Position numbers and translations under genes: made by a program | Notes under the pieces: model-generated | Database searches by the model: none | Told to the model about the DNA's origin: nothing | What the model saw: the letters and a program-made list of their open reading frames with translations, nothing else | Shown here: piece after piece, positions 47,012 to 60,476 of the stretch | Position numbering within the stretch: the stretch's first letter is position 1 | Layout: each line of letters starts with the position of its first letter | Assembly: GCF_020519665.1 (NCBI RefSeq) | Contig: NZ_CP084703.1 | Span: 2,356,001 to 2,420,000 of the forward strand | Origin: Bacillus shivajii | Lineage (GTDB): Bacteria > Bacillota > Bacilli > Bacillales > Salisediminibacteriaceae | Length of the DNA stretch: 64,000 nt | Direction: 5' to 3'

Positions 47012-47247
47012 CCCTTTTAGTTAGTTTTTGTACATTTTTTTGTCCCGTTACTTTAAGTGACTTTCACAAAACTGCTAATGTATAACCAAATTTTAACATA
47101 TACAAATGTTTTATTTACTCATTTATTTAATTGAAACCAAGTAAATTTTTTATAGTTCATTTAACCGCTAGGAATTTCTACAGATCTTCTATTGGCTACT
47201 TGCATATTTCCTAATTTGTTCACCACATTCCATTTTTTTTGCACAAA

Positions 47248-47273
47248 AAGACACCCTCATCTGAAGGTGCCTT
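47248..47273 (-). terminator. Terminator of the rRNA operon
   Basis: On the minus strand AGGCACC pairs with GGTGTCT and is followed by TTTTTG, just downstream of 5S. Confidence 0.8.
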
Positions 47274-47277
47274 TACT

Positions 47278-47394
<117 letters not shown>

Positions 47395-47480
47395 ACTTAT
47401 GAAATTGAGAAGTATTGTACTCTCAAAACTAGATAACATTTGACTGATGATCTTCGGTCTGAAGGTTAATGTAATACTTT

Positions 47481-50414
<2,934 letters not shown>

Positions 50415-50845
50415 ACTTTGCGGCAGATAACCATCGGATTTCTGCGTCAGCTGCTATCTTCGAGATCCTCACGTACATGTTGTACGCTGTGGCCTCTCAT
50501 CACTTGCTTCCTTGAACTCCTCGGTTCTCTTTGCAAACCAATATCATTATTGGTTTTACCACGTATGGCGTCATATTAACCTTCTAAGACACTCGGTTGT
50601 ACTCTGTCGAATCCATTACTGAATTCGTTTCAAACAACCGGTGAAGATCAATCAGTCTTTATCTGTTATCTAGTTTTCAAAGAACAACGACGCACAGGAT
50701 GTGCTAGCTTCGGCGTTATCACAGGACGTGATGTCTTTAGCCGAAGTTCGTTAAAATCCTTACGTCTTGAGAGATAAAAAATAAACCTCTCAAAACTAAA
50801 CAAAAAGCGCAAACGATCGATAAAGTAATGAGCTAATAGCTCCTT
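50415..50845 (-). other. 16S-23S spacer without tRNA genes
   Basis: About 430 bp. No tRNA-Ile or tRNA-Ala sequence is present. It contains two small hairpins with the same AGGAY loop, GCACAGGATGTGC (50693-50705) and ATCACAGGACGTGAT (50718-50732), nested inside a larger pairing of TTCGGC with GCCGAA, and a CGTACATGTTGTACG hairpin near 50475. The stretches TTTTGAGAGGTT and GAAAACTA resemble processing or antitermination motifs of Bacillus rrn operons. Confidence 0.75.
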
Positions 50846-52403
<1,558 letters not shown>

Positions 52404-52456
52404 GTGAGTTTGATGTCTCTGACATCAATAAAAAATTTCATTGACGGGATATTTTT

Positions 52457-52560
52457 AAAGTAAACTTGGCTTTTCGCAAAATAGCGAAAGCCTTAGTTGC
52501 ACTTATAGTTTCGTCTATAAAAATATAGTTGAAACTGCATATCCCATTTCGCTTGGCTTT
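52457..52560 (+). repeat. Hairpin element (type B) inside the rRNA leader
   Basis: AACTTGGCTTTTCGC pairs with GCGAAAGCCTTAGTTG, followed by a second stem AGTTTC...GAAACT. It lies between the last rrn promoter and 16S, so it is transcribed in the leader. Same element type as in 26640-26735 and 55080-55590. Confidence 0.7.
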
Positions 52561-52609
52561 TTGTTTAGTTTTCAAAGGTCAATGTGTCGTTTTTTCAGCG
52601 ACATTGATC

Positions 52610-52639
52610 ATTTTAACACAGATCCTACATTCTGCGCAA
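52610..52639 (-). promoter_or_regulatory. rrn promoter, proximal
   Basis: TTGCGC (52634-52639) and TAAAAT (52610-52615), 18-bp spacer, on the minus strand. The extended -35 TTGCGCAGAAT is shared with the next promoter. Confidence 0.75.
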
Positions 52640-52713
52640 CACTTATTTCAAAAAAGTTAAAGTGATAGTTAAACTGTAATATTTAAATACTCCGCTGTGT
52701 TAGCGATAGACTT

Positions 52714-52743
52714 ATATTATCACAAAACTATAATTCTGCGCAA
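52714..52743 (-). promoter_or_regulatory. rrn promoter, middle
   Basis: TTGCGC (52738-52743) and TAATAT (52714-52719), 18-bp spacer, minus strand, with the same TTGCGCAGAAT start. Confidence 0.75.
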
Positions 52744-52811
52744 GACTTTTTTCAAAAGGCATAATCATATTTAATATGGAAAGTTCGTAAAACGTTTTTC
52801 CAACAAAAGTT

Positions 52812-52840
52812 ATCTTAACACACGCCGTAATTCCACGCAA
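52812..52840 (-). promoter_or_regulatory. rrn promoter, distal
   Basis: TTGCGT (52835-52840) and TAAGAT (52812-52817), 17-bp spacer, minus strand. The following GGAAT matches the pattern of the other two. The rest of 52841-53062 shows no gene. Confidence 0.65.
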
Positions 52841-53062
52841 CTTTCGTCAGTGTATTTTATTCTGATAATCAAAGTTACAGTATGAAAAAACTCATTTTAG
52901 TCTCGCATCAGGTTAATAACACTATCACAGTATATATAGTAAACACAAGAGAAGTATTTTAATTCATTAAAATATATTTCTGCTTACACAACTCTTATAT
53001 CCGTATTCTTTAAAAATAAAACATAAAAAAAGTGTAACTTGTTTCTTTCTATGTGAAGTATC

Positions 53063-53794
53063 TTATGTTAATTCTATATGTGCCATTAATGGTAGGTGAT
53101 CAGATGCTTCGCATGCACTTTGTATGACTTCTGCCTTTTTAATTATTATTTCTGGTGAGTTAGTAAAAATGTAGTCTAACCTTAACCTTGGATTTAAAGA
53201 TGGATGAGTATGACCCTTTCCATCCCCAGCAACAGTCCAAACATCATATAATATATTCGTCAGTTTCCTCCAACCTTTTGACGGTGGAATCATATTAAAA
53301 TCACCCATAACAATCGTTTTAGCTTTTTGTTTATTCATTGTTTTTGCTATAAAATCAGTTTGCATCCGGTGTAAAAATGGGTTCAGGCTAAGATGAGTAA
53401 CATATAAGTCCAAGCTCTGACTTTCTATTTGGATATTTGAATATAAGAGAGACCTCCCTTCAATCAGTCCAGAAATAAAATTGAAATGGTGACAATGTAC
53501 TTTGTTAATCGGAAAGCGAGATAATAAGGCATTTCCATATTGTCTTACTTTCATTGATTTTTTTGGTTTTAATGAAAGGGATGGACTGAATGCGTGATGC
53601 ATATCTAGTTTTTTTGCTAGTAAGTCAATTTGATCTTCGAAATCACTTCTTAACGAAAAATGTTTATCTACTTCATTAAGCCCAACGATGTCAGCTCTAC
53701 AGTTTTTAATTACTTCAGCAATACGCTCTAAATTGACTTGTTTATCAGTCCCCTTACCATGATGGATGTTATAAGTCATTACTCTTATTTCCAT
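53063..53794 (-). CDS. Endonuclease/exonuclease/phosphatase (EEP) family protein
   Basis: Encodes 243 residues. The EEP catalytic set is visible: MTYNIHHG, LNEVD, VTHLS, MGDFNM, LRLDYIF and ASDHLP. Metal-dependent phosphodiesterases of this fold act on DNA, phospholipids or sugar phosphates; the substrate cannot be told. No signal peptide. ATG 53794 chosen with AAGGTGAGG upstream; GTG 53809 is an alternative. Confidence 0.87.
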   Translation of the reverse strand: MEIRVMTYNIHHGKGTDKQVNLERIAEVIKNCRADIVGLNEVDKHFSLRSDFEDQIDLLAKKLDMHHAFSPSLSLKPKKSMKVRQYGNALLSRFPINKVHCHHFNFISGLIEGRSLLYSNIQIESQSLDLYVTHLSLNPFLHRMQTDFIAKTMNKQKAKTIVMGDFNMIPPSKGWRKLTNILYDVWTVAGDGKGHTHPSLNPRLRLDYIFTNSPEIIIKKAEVIQSACEASDHLPLMAHIELT

Positions 53795-53954
53795 AACTAC
53801 TCGCCTCACCTTCTAGCACTGTTTTTTTATTTTGTACAATGTGTCAAATTTGTTTCAAGCGTCGAATTGTTCATTGATCGTAACAATTGCATTCTCCAAC
53901 TCTAACAATCACTTCTATAATTAAATTAAAAGTTTAAAAAGAAGTGGTGATATT

Positions 53955-55079
53955 ATGCACAAAATATCCAAATCAAAACAGACAGCGATTGATTATAATG
54001 AAAACCCGTTTATTGTTATTTGGGAAGTGACGAGAGCTTGTGAACTGAAATGTGTCCATTGCCGAGCGGATGCACAAACTAAACCTGACCCATTTGAGTT
54101 ATCTACAGAAGAAGGCATGAGATTAATCGATGCAATTTATGAGATGAATAATCCAATGCTAGTGTTTACTGGCGGGGATTGCATGATGAGAGAAGATCTT
54201 TTTGAACTAGCTAGGTATGCAATAAATAAAGGGATGCGTGTATCAATGACCCCCAGTGCTACACCGAACGTCACAAAAGAAAAGATGAAGAAAGCTAAAG
54301 AGGTAGGCTTGTCCCGCTGGGGGATCAGCCTTGATGGACCAACACCAGAAATTCACGATCACTTTAGAGGAACATCTGGATCCTTCGATTTAACAGTTGA
54401 AAAAATTAAGTATTTAAATGAAGTGAATATGCCTCTTCAAATTAACACGGTTATTTCTCGCTATAATTATGATTCTCTTCAGCAAATGGCTGAATTAGTC
54501 GGCGAATTAAATGCAGTCATGTGGTACATATTTCTCCTCGTCCCAACCGGTCGAGGCCAGATGAATGATTGTTTAACACCTGCTGAACATGAAAAAGTTT
54601 TTCGCTGGTTATATGAATTAGGAAAAACCGCTCCATATGACATAAAAACAACCGCTGCACAACATTATCGACGTGTGGTTATTCAACAAAAAGCCAAAGA
54701 AAACATTATGGGTCAAAACGAAATCTCTTACGAAGATTCAATAACTGATACGGCATATTTAATTGATGGTTTAAAGCGAGCGCCAAAAGGAGTGAATGAT
54801 GGAAATGGTTTTATTTTCATTTCACATACTGGGGATGTAATGCCTAGTGGATTATTACCTATAAAAGTAGGTAATGTTCGTGAAACGCCAATAAAAGAAA
54901 TTTATAGAGAAGCACCTGTTTTAAAAGAATTACGTAATCCAGATCTTTATAAAGGGAAATGTGGGGTTTGTGAATTTCGTTATATTTGTGGTGGTTCACG
55001 TTCAAGGACATATGCTGTGACTGGTGATTACTTACAAAGTGAACCCTTTTGTGTCTATATCCCCGAAAAAAGCAAATAA
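53955..55079 (+). CDS. Radical SAM/SPASM protein, AhbC/NirJ-like
   Basis: Encodes 374 residues. CELKCVHC at about residues 30-37 binds the radical SAM iron-sulfur cluster (CxxxCxxC); the C-terminal SPASM-type cysteines are CGVCEFRYICGG and a final Cys at about residue 368. Layout resembles enzymes of heme d1 or alternative heme synthesis and the TIGR04053-type family, and also peptide-modifying enzymes. No small precursor peptide gene or other heme gene is adjacent, so its substrate is open. AAGAAGTGG is a modest ribosome-binding site before the ATG. Confidence 0.85.
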   Translation: MHKISKSKQTAIDYNENPFIVIWEVTRACELKCVHCRADAQTKPDPFELSTEEGMRLIDAIYEMNNPMLVFTGGDCMMREDLFELARYAINKGMRVSMTPSATPNVTKEKMKKAKEVGLSRWGISLDGPTPEIHDHFRGTSGSFDLTVEKIKYLNEVNMPLQINTVISRYNYDSLQQMAELVGELNAVMWYIFLLVPTGRGQMNDCLTPAEHEKVFRWLYELGKTAPYDIKTTAAQHYRRVVIQQKAKENIMGQNEISYEDSITDTAYLIDGLKRAPKGVNDGNGFIFISHTGDVMPSGLLPIKVGNVRETPIKEIYREAPVLKELRNPDLYKGKCGVCEFRYICGGSRSRTYAVTGDYLQSEPFCVYIPEKSK

Positions 55080-55589
55080 ACAAAACTTGGCTTATCGTTG
55101 AAGAGATTCTTAGTACTCTTCACGTGCGACGAGTAACCGCAGGAGCTCCAAGCATCGGCTTCCTCGACATTACTCCGACCTGCGACGAGTAACCGCAGGA
55201 GCACCATGTTGCGGCTTCCTTGACATTACTCCGACCTGCGACGAGTAACCGCTGGAGCACCAAGTTGCGGCTTCCTTGACATTACTCCGACCTGCGACGA
55301 GTAACCGCAGGAGCACCAAGCAACGGCTTCCTCGACATTACTCCGACCTGCGACGAGTAACCGCAGGAGCACCAAGCAACGGCCTCCTCGACATTACTCC
55401 GACCTGCGACGAGTAACCGCTGGAGCACCAAGCAACGGCTTCCTCGACATTACTCCGACCTGCGACGAGTAACCGCAGGAGCAAACGAAGTGTGCTTACA
55501 TAGAATCTCTTATGCTTTAGTGCAGTCCCTTATGGCGAAAGCTTTAGTTGACTTTAATCCTTTAGCAAAGGTAAAAATTCTTAAAGTGT
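55080..55589 (+). repeat. Type B hairpin element carrying the tandem array
   Basis: The gap between the radical SAM and prs-like genes starts AACTTGGCTTATCG, has AAGAGATTCT (55101) pairing with AGAATCTCTT (55502) around the tandem array, then ATGGCGAAAGCTTTAGTTG and a last stem ACTTTAA...TTAAAGT. It therefore looks like one hairpin element into whose loop the repeats expanded. Confidence 0.65.
55125..55484 (+). repeat. Tandem array of a 56-bp unit, seven starts
   Basis: TGCGACGAGTAACCGC starts at 55125, 55181, 55237, 55293, 55349, 55405 and 55461: an exact 56-bp period. Each unit is this module plus AGGAGCACCAAGCAACGGC and TTCCTCGACATTACTCCGACC with a few substitutions. It is not a CRISPR array because the whole unit repeats and there are no unique spacers. 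Confidence 0.92.
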
Positions 55590-55634
55590 AAAATAATAGT
55601 CTGCTTCGTTTCGTTCGAAGCAGACTATTATTTT
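55590..55634 (-). terminator. Terminator of the prs-like gene
   Basis: AAAATAATAGTCTGCTTCG pairs perfectly with CGAAGCAGACTATTATTTT across 7 bases. Confidence 0.85.
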
Positions 55635-55639
55635 AACAA

Positions 55640-56593
55640 TTATTCAAACAATGGACTAACTGATTCATTAGATTGAACTTTCAACATCATTTCTGCTAAA
55701 AGTGGTGCGATCGATAACGTCGTCAGTTTATCAATTTGCTTTTCTTCTGGAATTTTGATTGTATTTGTCGTCACTAATTCTTTTACATCAGATTCTTCAA
55801 TCCAGCTCACTGCTGGCTCAGAAAGCACAGGATGAGTGCAACATGCGTACACCTCTTTTGCCCCTTTTGCCATAAGTGCGCTTGATGCAGATTTAATCGT
55901 TCTTGCTGTATCTACCATATCATCAATGATAATCGCTGTTTTTCCTTCAACTTCACCAATAATATCTGTACCACGAATTGCTTCTTCTTTAATTCGGTTT
56001 CGATCAAGTAGAGCAATCGGAGCATTTAGGAAGTTCCCTAACTGTCTAGCTCTAATAACACCGGTGTTTTCAGGTGCAACGATGACAACATCTTCAAGAG
56101 ATTTTTCAATAAAGTATTTCGAGATTAATGGAATCGCAATTAGCTGGTCAAATGGAATATTAAAGAACCCTTGTACTTGAGGGGAGTGCAAATCAACTGT
56201 AATCACTCGAGAAGCACCCGCTTTTTCTAATATGTTAGCAATTAATTTTGCTGTAATTGGTTCTCTAGAGCGCGCTTTACGATCCTGCCTTGAATAACCG
56301 AAATATGGAATCACACAATTGATCGATTTTGCAGATGCACGTTTCATTGCATCAATCATAATTAGAAGTTCCATTAAATGTTGGTTTCCCGGCTGAGAAG
56401 TGGATTGGACAAGGTATACATCACACCCTCTAATACTTTCTTCAATATTCATTTGAACTTCACCATCACTAAACCTTTTGATGGAACTCTTCCCCATGTC
56501 GATTCCTATATGCTCAACAATTTCTTTCGCAAGTGGTTCATTCGAGTTTAAGCTAAATACTTTCATATTTTCTTTGTTCGCATTTACTGACAT
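55640..56593 (-). CDS. Ribose-phosphate pyrophosphokinase, divergent paralogue
   Basis: Encodes 317 residues, full length. The ATP-binding part ([36 protein letters not shown]) is nearly identical to B. subtilis Prs. Other catalytic places differ: the usual SPDHGGVTRAR is [11 protein letters not shown], the catalytic loop DKRRPRP is DRNRIKE, and the ribose-5-phosphate loop DDIIDTAGT is DDMVDTART. Housekeeping prs normally sits beside glmU and spoVG; no such genes are here. It may have reduced activity or a regulatory role. Monocistronic; GGAGG before the ATG. Confidence 0.85.
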   Translation of the reverse strand: MSVNANKENMKVFSLNSNEPLAKEIVEHIGIDMGKSSIKRFSDGEVQMNIEESIRGCDVYLVQSTSQPGNQHLMELLIMIDAMKRASAKSINCVIPYFGYSRQDRKARSREPITAKLIANILEKAGASRVITVDLHSPQVQGFFNIPFDQLIAIPLISKYFIEKSLEDVVIVAPENTGVIRARQLGNFLNAPIALLDRNRIKEEAIRGTDIIGEVEGKTAIIIDDMVDTARTIKSASSALMAKGAKEVYACCTHPVLSEPAVSWIEESDVKELVTTNTIKIPEEKQIDKLTTLSIAPLLAEMMLKVQSNESVSPLFE

Positions 56594-56747
56594 CGTTTTT
56601 CCTCCATTGCTCCATTCCTTTACCTCTGTTTATCGGAATGATTATGTACGACTTCGTTTTTCAACCAAACATTTATAGTTTAACACACATTAGAGAGCAA
56701 GATAAAATGAAAACGATGTCATTAAGATGTGAAAGGAAATTTATAAA

Positions 56748-57899
56748 TTATCGTTGATTGATTATTTCATAACCATCTATTTTCACATCAAATGAAAGTC
56801 TCTCGAGCTTATTTAACACTTCTTGCTGTTCATCTCTAGATAATTCAATAATTTGATCTTTATAAATATAATAAGGCTTAAACTGCATCGTGAGTTCTCC
56901 TTTATGAATGGACAACGTCAACACCCCAGTTTCTGCCGTGTTACCTGTTACATAATCCGGAAACAAAAAGTTTCCTAGAGAGTATGCCACTGGTACCCCG
57001 TCGTAATATTCAAATCCTTGGAGCCAATGTGGATGGTGGCCGATAATCGCATCTATTCCCGCTTCAGCTAATTTCTTCACATAATACTTTTGATACTCCG
57101 CTGGCATATCAGTTCTTTCAATACCCCAATGTATAAATAAAATTAAATAATCAGCGCCTTCTTTTTCTTCTTTTACTTTTTTAATTAAAAAATCAAGGTC
57201 ATAGGCTCCAGCTACCCCAGCTTTCGTGTTTTCATCAAAGGTGTACCAGCTGACTGCCGGAACAAACCTCGTTGCAGCCATAATGTTAATCGTCTGTCCG
57301 TGTATTTCATACGTTTGCGAACGAAACGCTTCTTCAATCGTCGTACCCGCACCAATATAGTCAATACCATAATCATCAAGGTTCTTCATTGTATCGAGTA
57401 ACCCCGCTTCGCCATAGTCCATGGCATGATTATTTGCTAAAGACACAAGGTCAATTCCTGCATTTACAATACCTTCTATGTGCTCTGGCTTTGACTGAAA
57501 GTTATACAATTGGTTTGGATCTTTATATGTATGATCAATATTTGTTACTGTCGTTTCTAAGTTTGCTATTGCTATGTCTGCACTTTGTATATCTTCCCTT
57601 ACGTACAAAAATGGATAGTCAACCCCTTTTGTATCCATCGTCTCTTTAACTGACCAATCCATCATGAGGTCACCGACAAACATTAGACGAATTGGATCTC
57701 TCTTCCAAACAAACTCCTCTTCTTTTACTGAAAAAGAAAAAGATCTTTCTTGTTTATCTTTTCCTATTCTATCCTCAGTATCGCCCAACTCGTTTTGATA
57801 CAGTTGCAAAGATACGAATGAAAAAAATTTAAGAAGTAACAAAATAAGAAGTAAACCAAATATGACTATATACGCTTTCTTGCCTTTTCCACTCTTCAT
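56748..57899 (-). CDS. CapA-family protein (PgsA/YwtB-like)
   Basis: Encodes 383 residues. One N-terminal membrane segment (about 10-30) is followed by a CapA/metallophosphoesterase-like domain: MFVGDLMMD, ANLETTVT, SLANNHAMDYG and IGHHPHWLQG. In capsule loci such proteins help make or export poly-gamma-glutamate; here no capB or capC is adjacent. GGGGGAAAG lies before the ATG. Confidence 0.88.
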   Translation of the reverse strand: MKSGKGKKAYIVIFGLLLILLLLKFFSFVSLQLYQNELGDTEDRIGKDKQERSFSFSVKEEEFVWKRDPIRLMFVGDLMMDWSVKETMDTKGVDYPFLYVREDIQSADIAIANLETTVTNIDHTYKDPNQLYNFQSKPEHIEGIVNAGIDLVSLANNHAMDYGEAGLLDTMKNLDDYGIDYIGAGTTIEEAFRSQTYEIHGQTINIMAATRFVPAVSWYTFDENTKAGVAGAYDLDFLIKKVKEEKEGADYLILFIHWGIERTDMPAEYQKYYVKKLAEAGIDAIIGHHPHWLQGFEYYDGVPVAYSLGNFLFPDYVTGNTAETGVLTLSIHKGELTMQFKPYYIYKDQIIELSRDEQQEVLNKLERLSFDVKIDGYEIINQR

Positions 57900-58083
57900 T
57901 CTTTCCCCCTATTTCTTAACCATTCATTAGTTGTTCATTAGATCTAGAGAGAATGTATTCAGCCTTTAGTAAAAAAATAACTAAAGAAAAAAGACAATTA
58001 GTTTTATTTTTTCATTTACATGAATAATTCGATTCATATTTTTTTAAAATAACGTTGTATGAATTAAATAAGGAGATGGACAA

Positions 58084-58944
58084 ATGAAAAATAAATTAAT
58101 TATGGTCTTAATCATTACAGCTGTCTTTTTCAGTGCTTTAGGCTTCATTCAAGTTGCAGCGAGTCATGAAGGAACGGGAGAAACTGAATACGCTTGGTGG
58201 TGGAAAAAAGATAAGGATAAAGCAGAAAGCCCACCGGATTTACGAGGTGGTCCGGAAAATGAAAACCGTTCATTAGATCCGGTTCCTTTAGATACTTTAC
58301 AACAAACGTTTCCTGACACCGTTTTTTTACACGGACCAACGACAGAAAACCAGATAGCATTAACGTTTGATGACGGACCAGACCCAAGGTTTACACCCCA
58401 AATATTAGATGTATTAAGTGAATATAACGTACCTGCAACATTTTTCTTAATGGGTGCTAGAGCTGAGGCTTACCCTGAACTTACGACTAGAATTATGAAC
58501 GAAGGTCATATTATCGGAAACCATACATTTTGGCACCCTGACCTTGTTGAACAAGGGGAAATAGATGTTCTTGAACGAGAAGTAAGAAACACAGAAGAGA
58601 CACTTGCAAACATTATTGATTATCAAACAACTTTATTCCGACCACCTTACGGGTTTTTATTTAATGAATTAGTAGAAAGGCTTGCCGAACTCAATTATTC
58701 AGTTATCGGTTGGTCTGTTGATTCGTTAGACTGGATGCCTGAATTAACACCAGAGGATATCGCACAAAATGTATATGACGATATGCACCCAGGAGCGATT
58801 ATCCTTATGCATGATGGTACCGATGCTGAGGGGGATCAGACAGAAACAATTGAATCCCTCCACTTAATTATTCCTGAGTTATTAGATCAAGGGTATGAAT
58901 TTGTCACTGTCGATGAGTTACTAAATATTCCTTACCAACGATAA
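58084..58944 (+). CDS. Secreted polysaccharide deacetylase (NodB domain, CE4)
   Basis: Encodes 286 residues. Signal peptide of about 25 residues, a short linker, then the NodB domain: LTFDDGPDPRF (catalytic Asp and metal Asp), HTFWHPD (two metal His), FRPPYG and the final LMHDG. Expected to remove acetyl groups from peptidoglycan or another wall glycan. AAGGAG precedes the ATG; a strong terminator follows. Confidence 0.92.
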   Translation: MKNKLIMVLIITAVFFSALGFIQVAASHEGTGETEYAWWWKKDKDKAESPPDLRGGPENENRSLDPVPLDTLQQTFPDTVFLHGPTTENQIALTFDDGPDPRFTPQILDVLSEYNVPATFFLMGARAEAYPELTTRIMNEGHIIGNHTFWHPDLVEQGEIDVLEREVRNTEETLANIIDYQTTLFRPPYGFLFNELVERLAELNYSVIGWSVDSLDWMPELTPEDIAQNVYDDMHPGAIILMHDGTDAEGDQTETIESLHLIIPELLDQGYEFVTVDELLNIPYQR

Positions 58945-58961
58945 TTTCATAGGTGAAAAAG

Positions 58962-59014
58962 AAAGTTAACACATGATCACGCTTATTTTTTGCGTATTTG
59001 TGTTAACTTTTTTT
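58962..59014 (+). terminator. Terminator of the deacetylase gene
   Basis: AAAGTTAACACA pairs with TGTGTTAACTTT and an inner stem CACGC/GCGT; a T-run follows. Confidence 0.8.
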
Positions 59015-59091
59015 CTTTTGCATATACATCACTAACAACAATGTTGTACAAGCCGTAATTTATAAAACATGTACAAGTCTGAGGTGAATGT

Positions 59092-60222
59092 ATGAGCAAA
59101 TTTCATAACATCGTTGAAGTGCATAAAAATGTATTTCTGTCTAAAAATGACCCTGGTTTTTATCGTAAGTATTTAATGTATCACCCTTACGACAGTAAAA
59201 TGCTTTGGGAATACTCTTTGCAATTAGAAGAAAAGAGAGAGTACAAGAAATCATTTGAAATGCTTGAAAAGGCTGCACAAGAAGGGCACCCATTAGCAAA
59301 AAGAAAAATGAAAGAAAAAGAAATGTCTTTAAAGAACTTAGGTATTACCCAAAGAAAGAAATCAACATCCCCTTTTTTAATGGGATTACTTTGGGCTGCA
59401 GTTATATTACTATTTTTACTCGTCTTATTTGGTTGGTGGAAAGAGTTAAATTTTAATAAACATCTCCACGTAAACGAACACCATTATTATCCAAAAGAGA
59501 TATACCATACGACATCAAGTGATGACGGTTCCCCCCACCTCCCATACTCATACACAGGAGATGAAGAAGAGCAAAAATATAGCGGTTCCTCTTCCGTAAA
59601 TGATGATCGGTTAGTTGATAACGAAACGACTGTGTTCGAAATAACAAATACGTACCAACAATCAGATATTCCTCAAGCCACTGTGTTTTTAAGCGACAAT
59701 GACTGGGAGTATGTATTAAAAAGACAACCTGAAATTTGGTTCCCTTCAGACGAACACTTTTCTACTAATGAATCTGTTCCTCCTTTACAATTAATCTTTT
59801 ATGAAGAAGTGATGCAACTTGGTTTAAAGGTTGGTGAAAATGTTGTTGTAACCTACCCTGTTGCTGCCGGAGAGGAACCTCTCCCTTTTTCAAAATCAAT
59901 CGTAACGAAAAAAGTTGTTGATCCCAATGGCCCCGATTCACCATTTGGGAGTCGTGGCATACAACTAGAAGATAATTATGCGATCCATGGGACAAATGAG
60001 CCTTCTTCTATCGGGCAACGAGTAACGAATGGCTGCCTACGTCTAACCAATGATGAAATTGAAAACCTATACCCATTTATCCCTTTAAACACGCCACTTA
60101 TCGTCTCCCATGAAGACCCACCTGATGACCCACCACTAGAGGACCTCCCTTTCGTCCCATTAAAAGACGAAACGTTACGATTAGACAAAACACCAGGGGT
60201 GATTTATGACTGGAAAGGATAG
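59092..60222 (+). CDS. Membrane-anchored L,D-transpeptidase (YkuD domain)
   Basis: Encodes 376 residues. A cytoplasmic N-terminal part of about 95 residues with a TPR/Sel1-like stretch (SLQLEEKREYKKSFEMLEKA) is followed by one membrane segment (about 100-120), a Ser/Asp-rich linker and a YkuD domain at about 230-350. The catalytic region reads AIHGTNEPSSIG and RVTNGCLRLTN with Cys about 320. It would cross-link or modify peptidoglycan outside the cell. The cytoplasmic domain before the anchor is unusual for simple YkuD proteins. Confidence 0.85.
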   Translation: MSKFHNIVEVHKNVFLSKNDPGFYRKYLMYHPYDSKMLWEYSLQLEEKREYKKSFEMLEKAAQEGHPLAKRKMKEKEMSLKNLGITQRKKSTSPFLMGLLWAAVILLFLLVLFGWWKELNFNKHLHVNEHHYYPKEIYHTTSSDDGSPHLPYSYTGDEEEQKYSGSSSVNDDRLVDNETTVFEITNTYQQSDIPQATVFLSDNDWEYVLKRQPEIWFPSDEHFSTNESVPPLQLIFYEEVMQLGLKVGENVVVTYPVAAGEEPLPFSKSIVTKKVVDPNGPDSPFGSRGIQLEDNYAIHGTNEPSSIGQRVTNGCLRLTNDEIENLYPFIPLNTPLIVSHEDPPDDPPLEDLPFVPLKDETLRLDKTPGVIYDWKG

Positions 60223-60476
60223 ACCGACGAACGAGAGGATGACCTAAAAGCAAAGTGCCCGGTACTTCCATAGCAGATACAGATAGAATAAGAACGTTAT
60301 GATCTATATCTTGTAAAGGCTGGAAAGAGCTAAGCAATTAAGAGTCATCCTCGTTTCACATTTATTCCATTAACGATCAACGTTCCGAAAAAAACACTAT
60401 CATGAACTGAACATCCGTATCATATGTTATCTACATACCATTGGGACAAACCTAGTATTGTAGTTGGAGGTGTAAA

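Noticed and set aside
55125-55484. CRISPR array
   Set aside because: Regular spacing, but the whole 56-bp unit repeats; there are no unique spacers and no cas genes.
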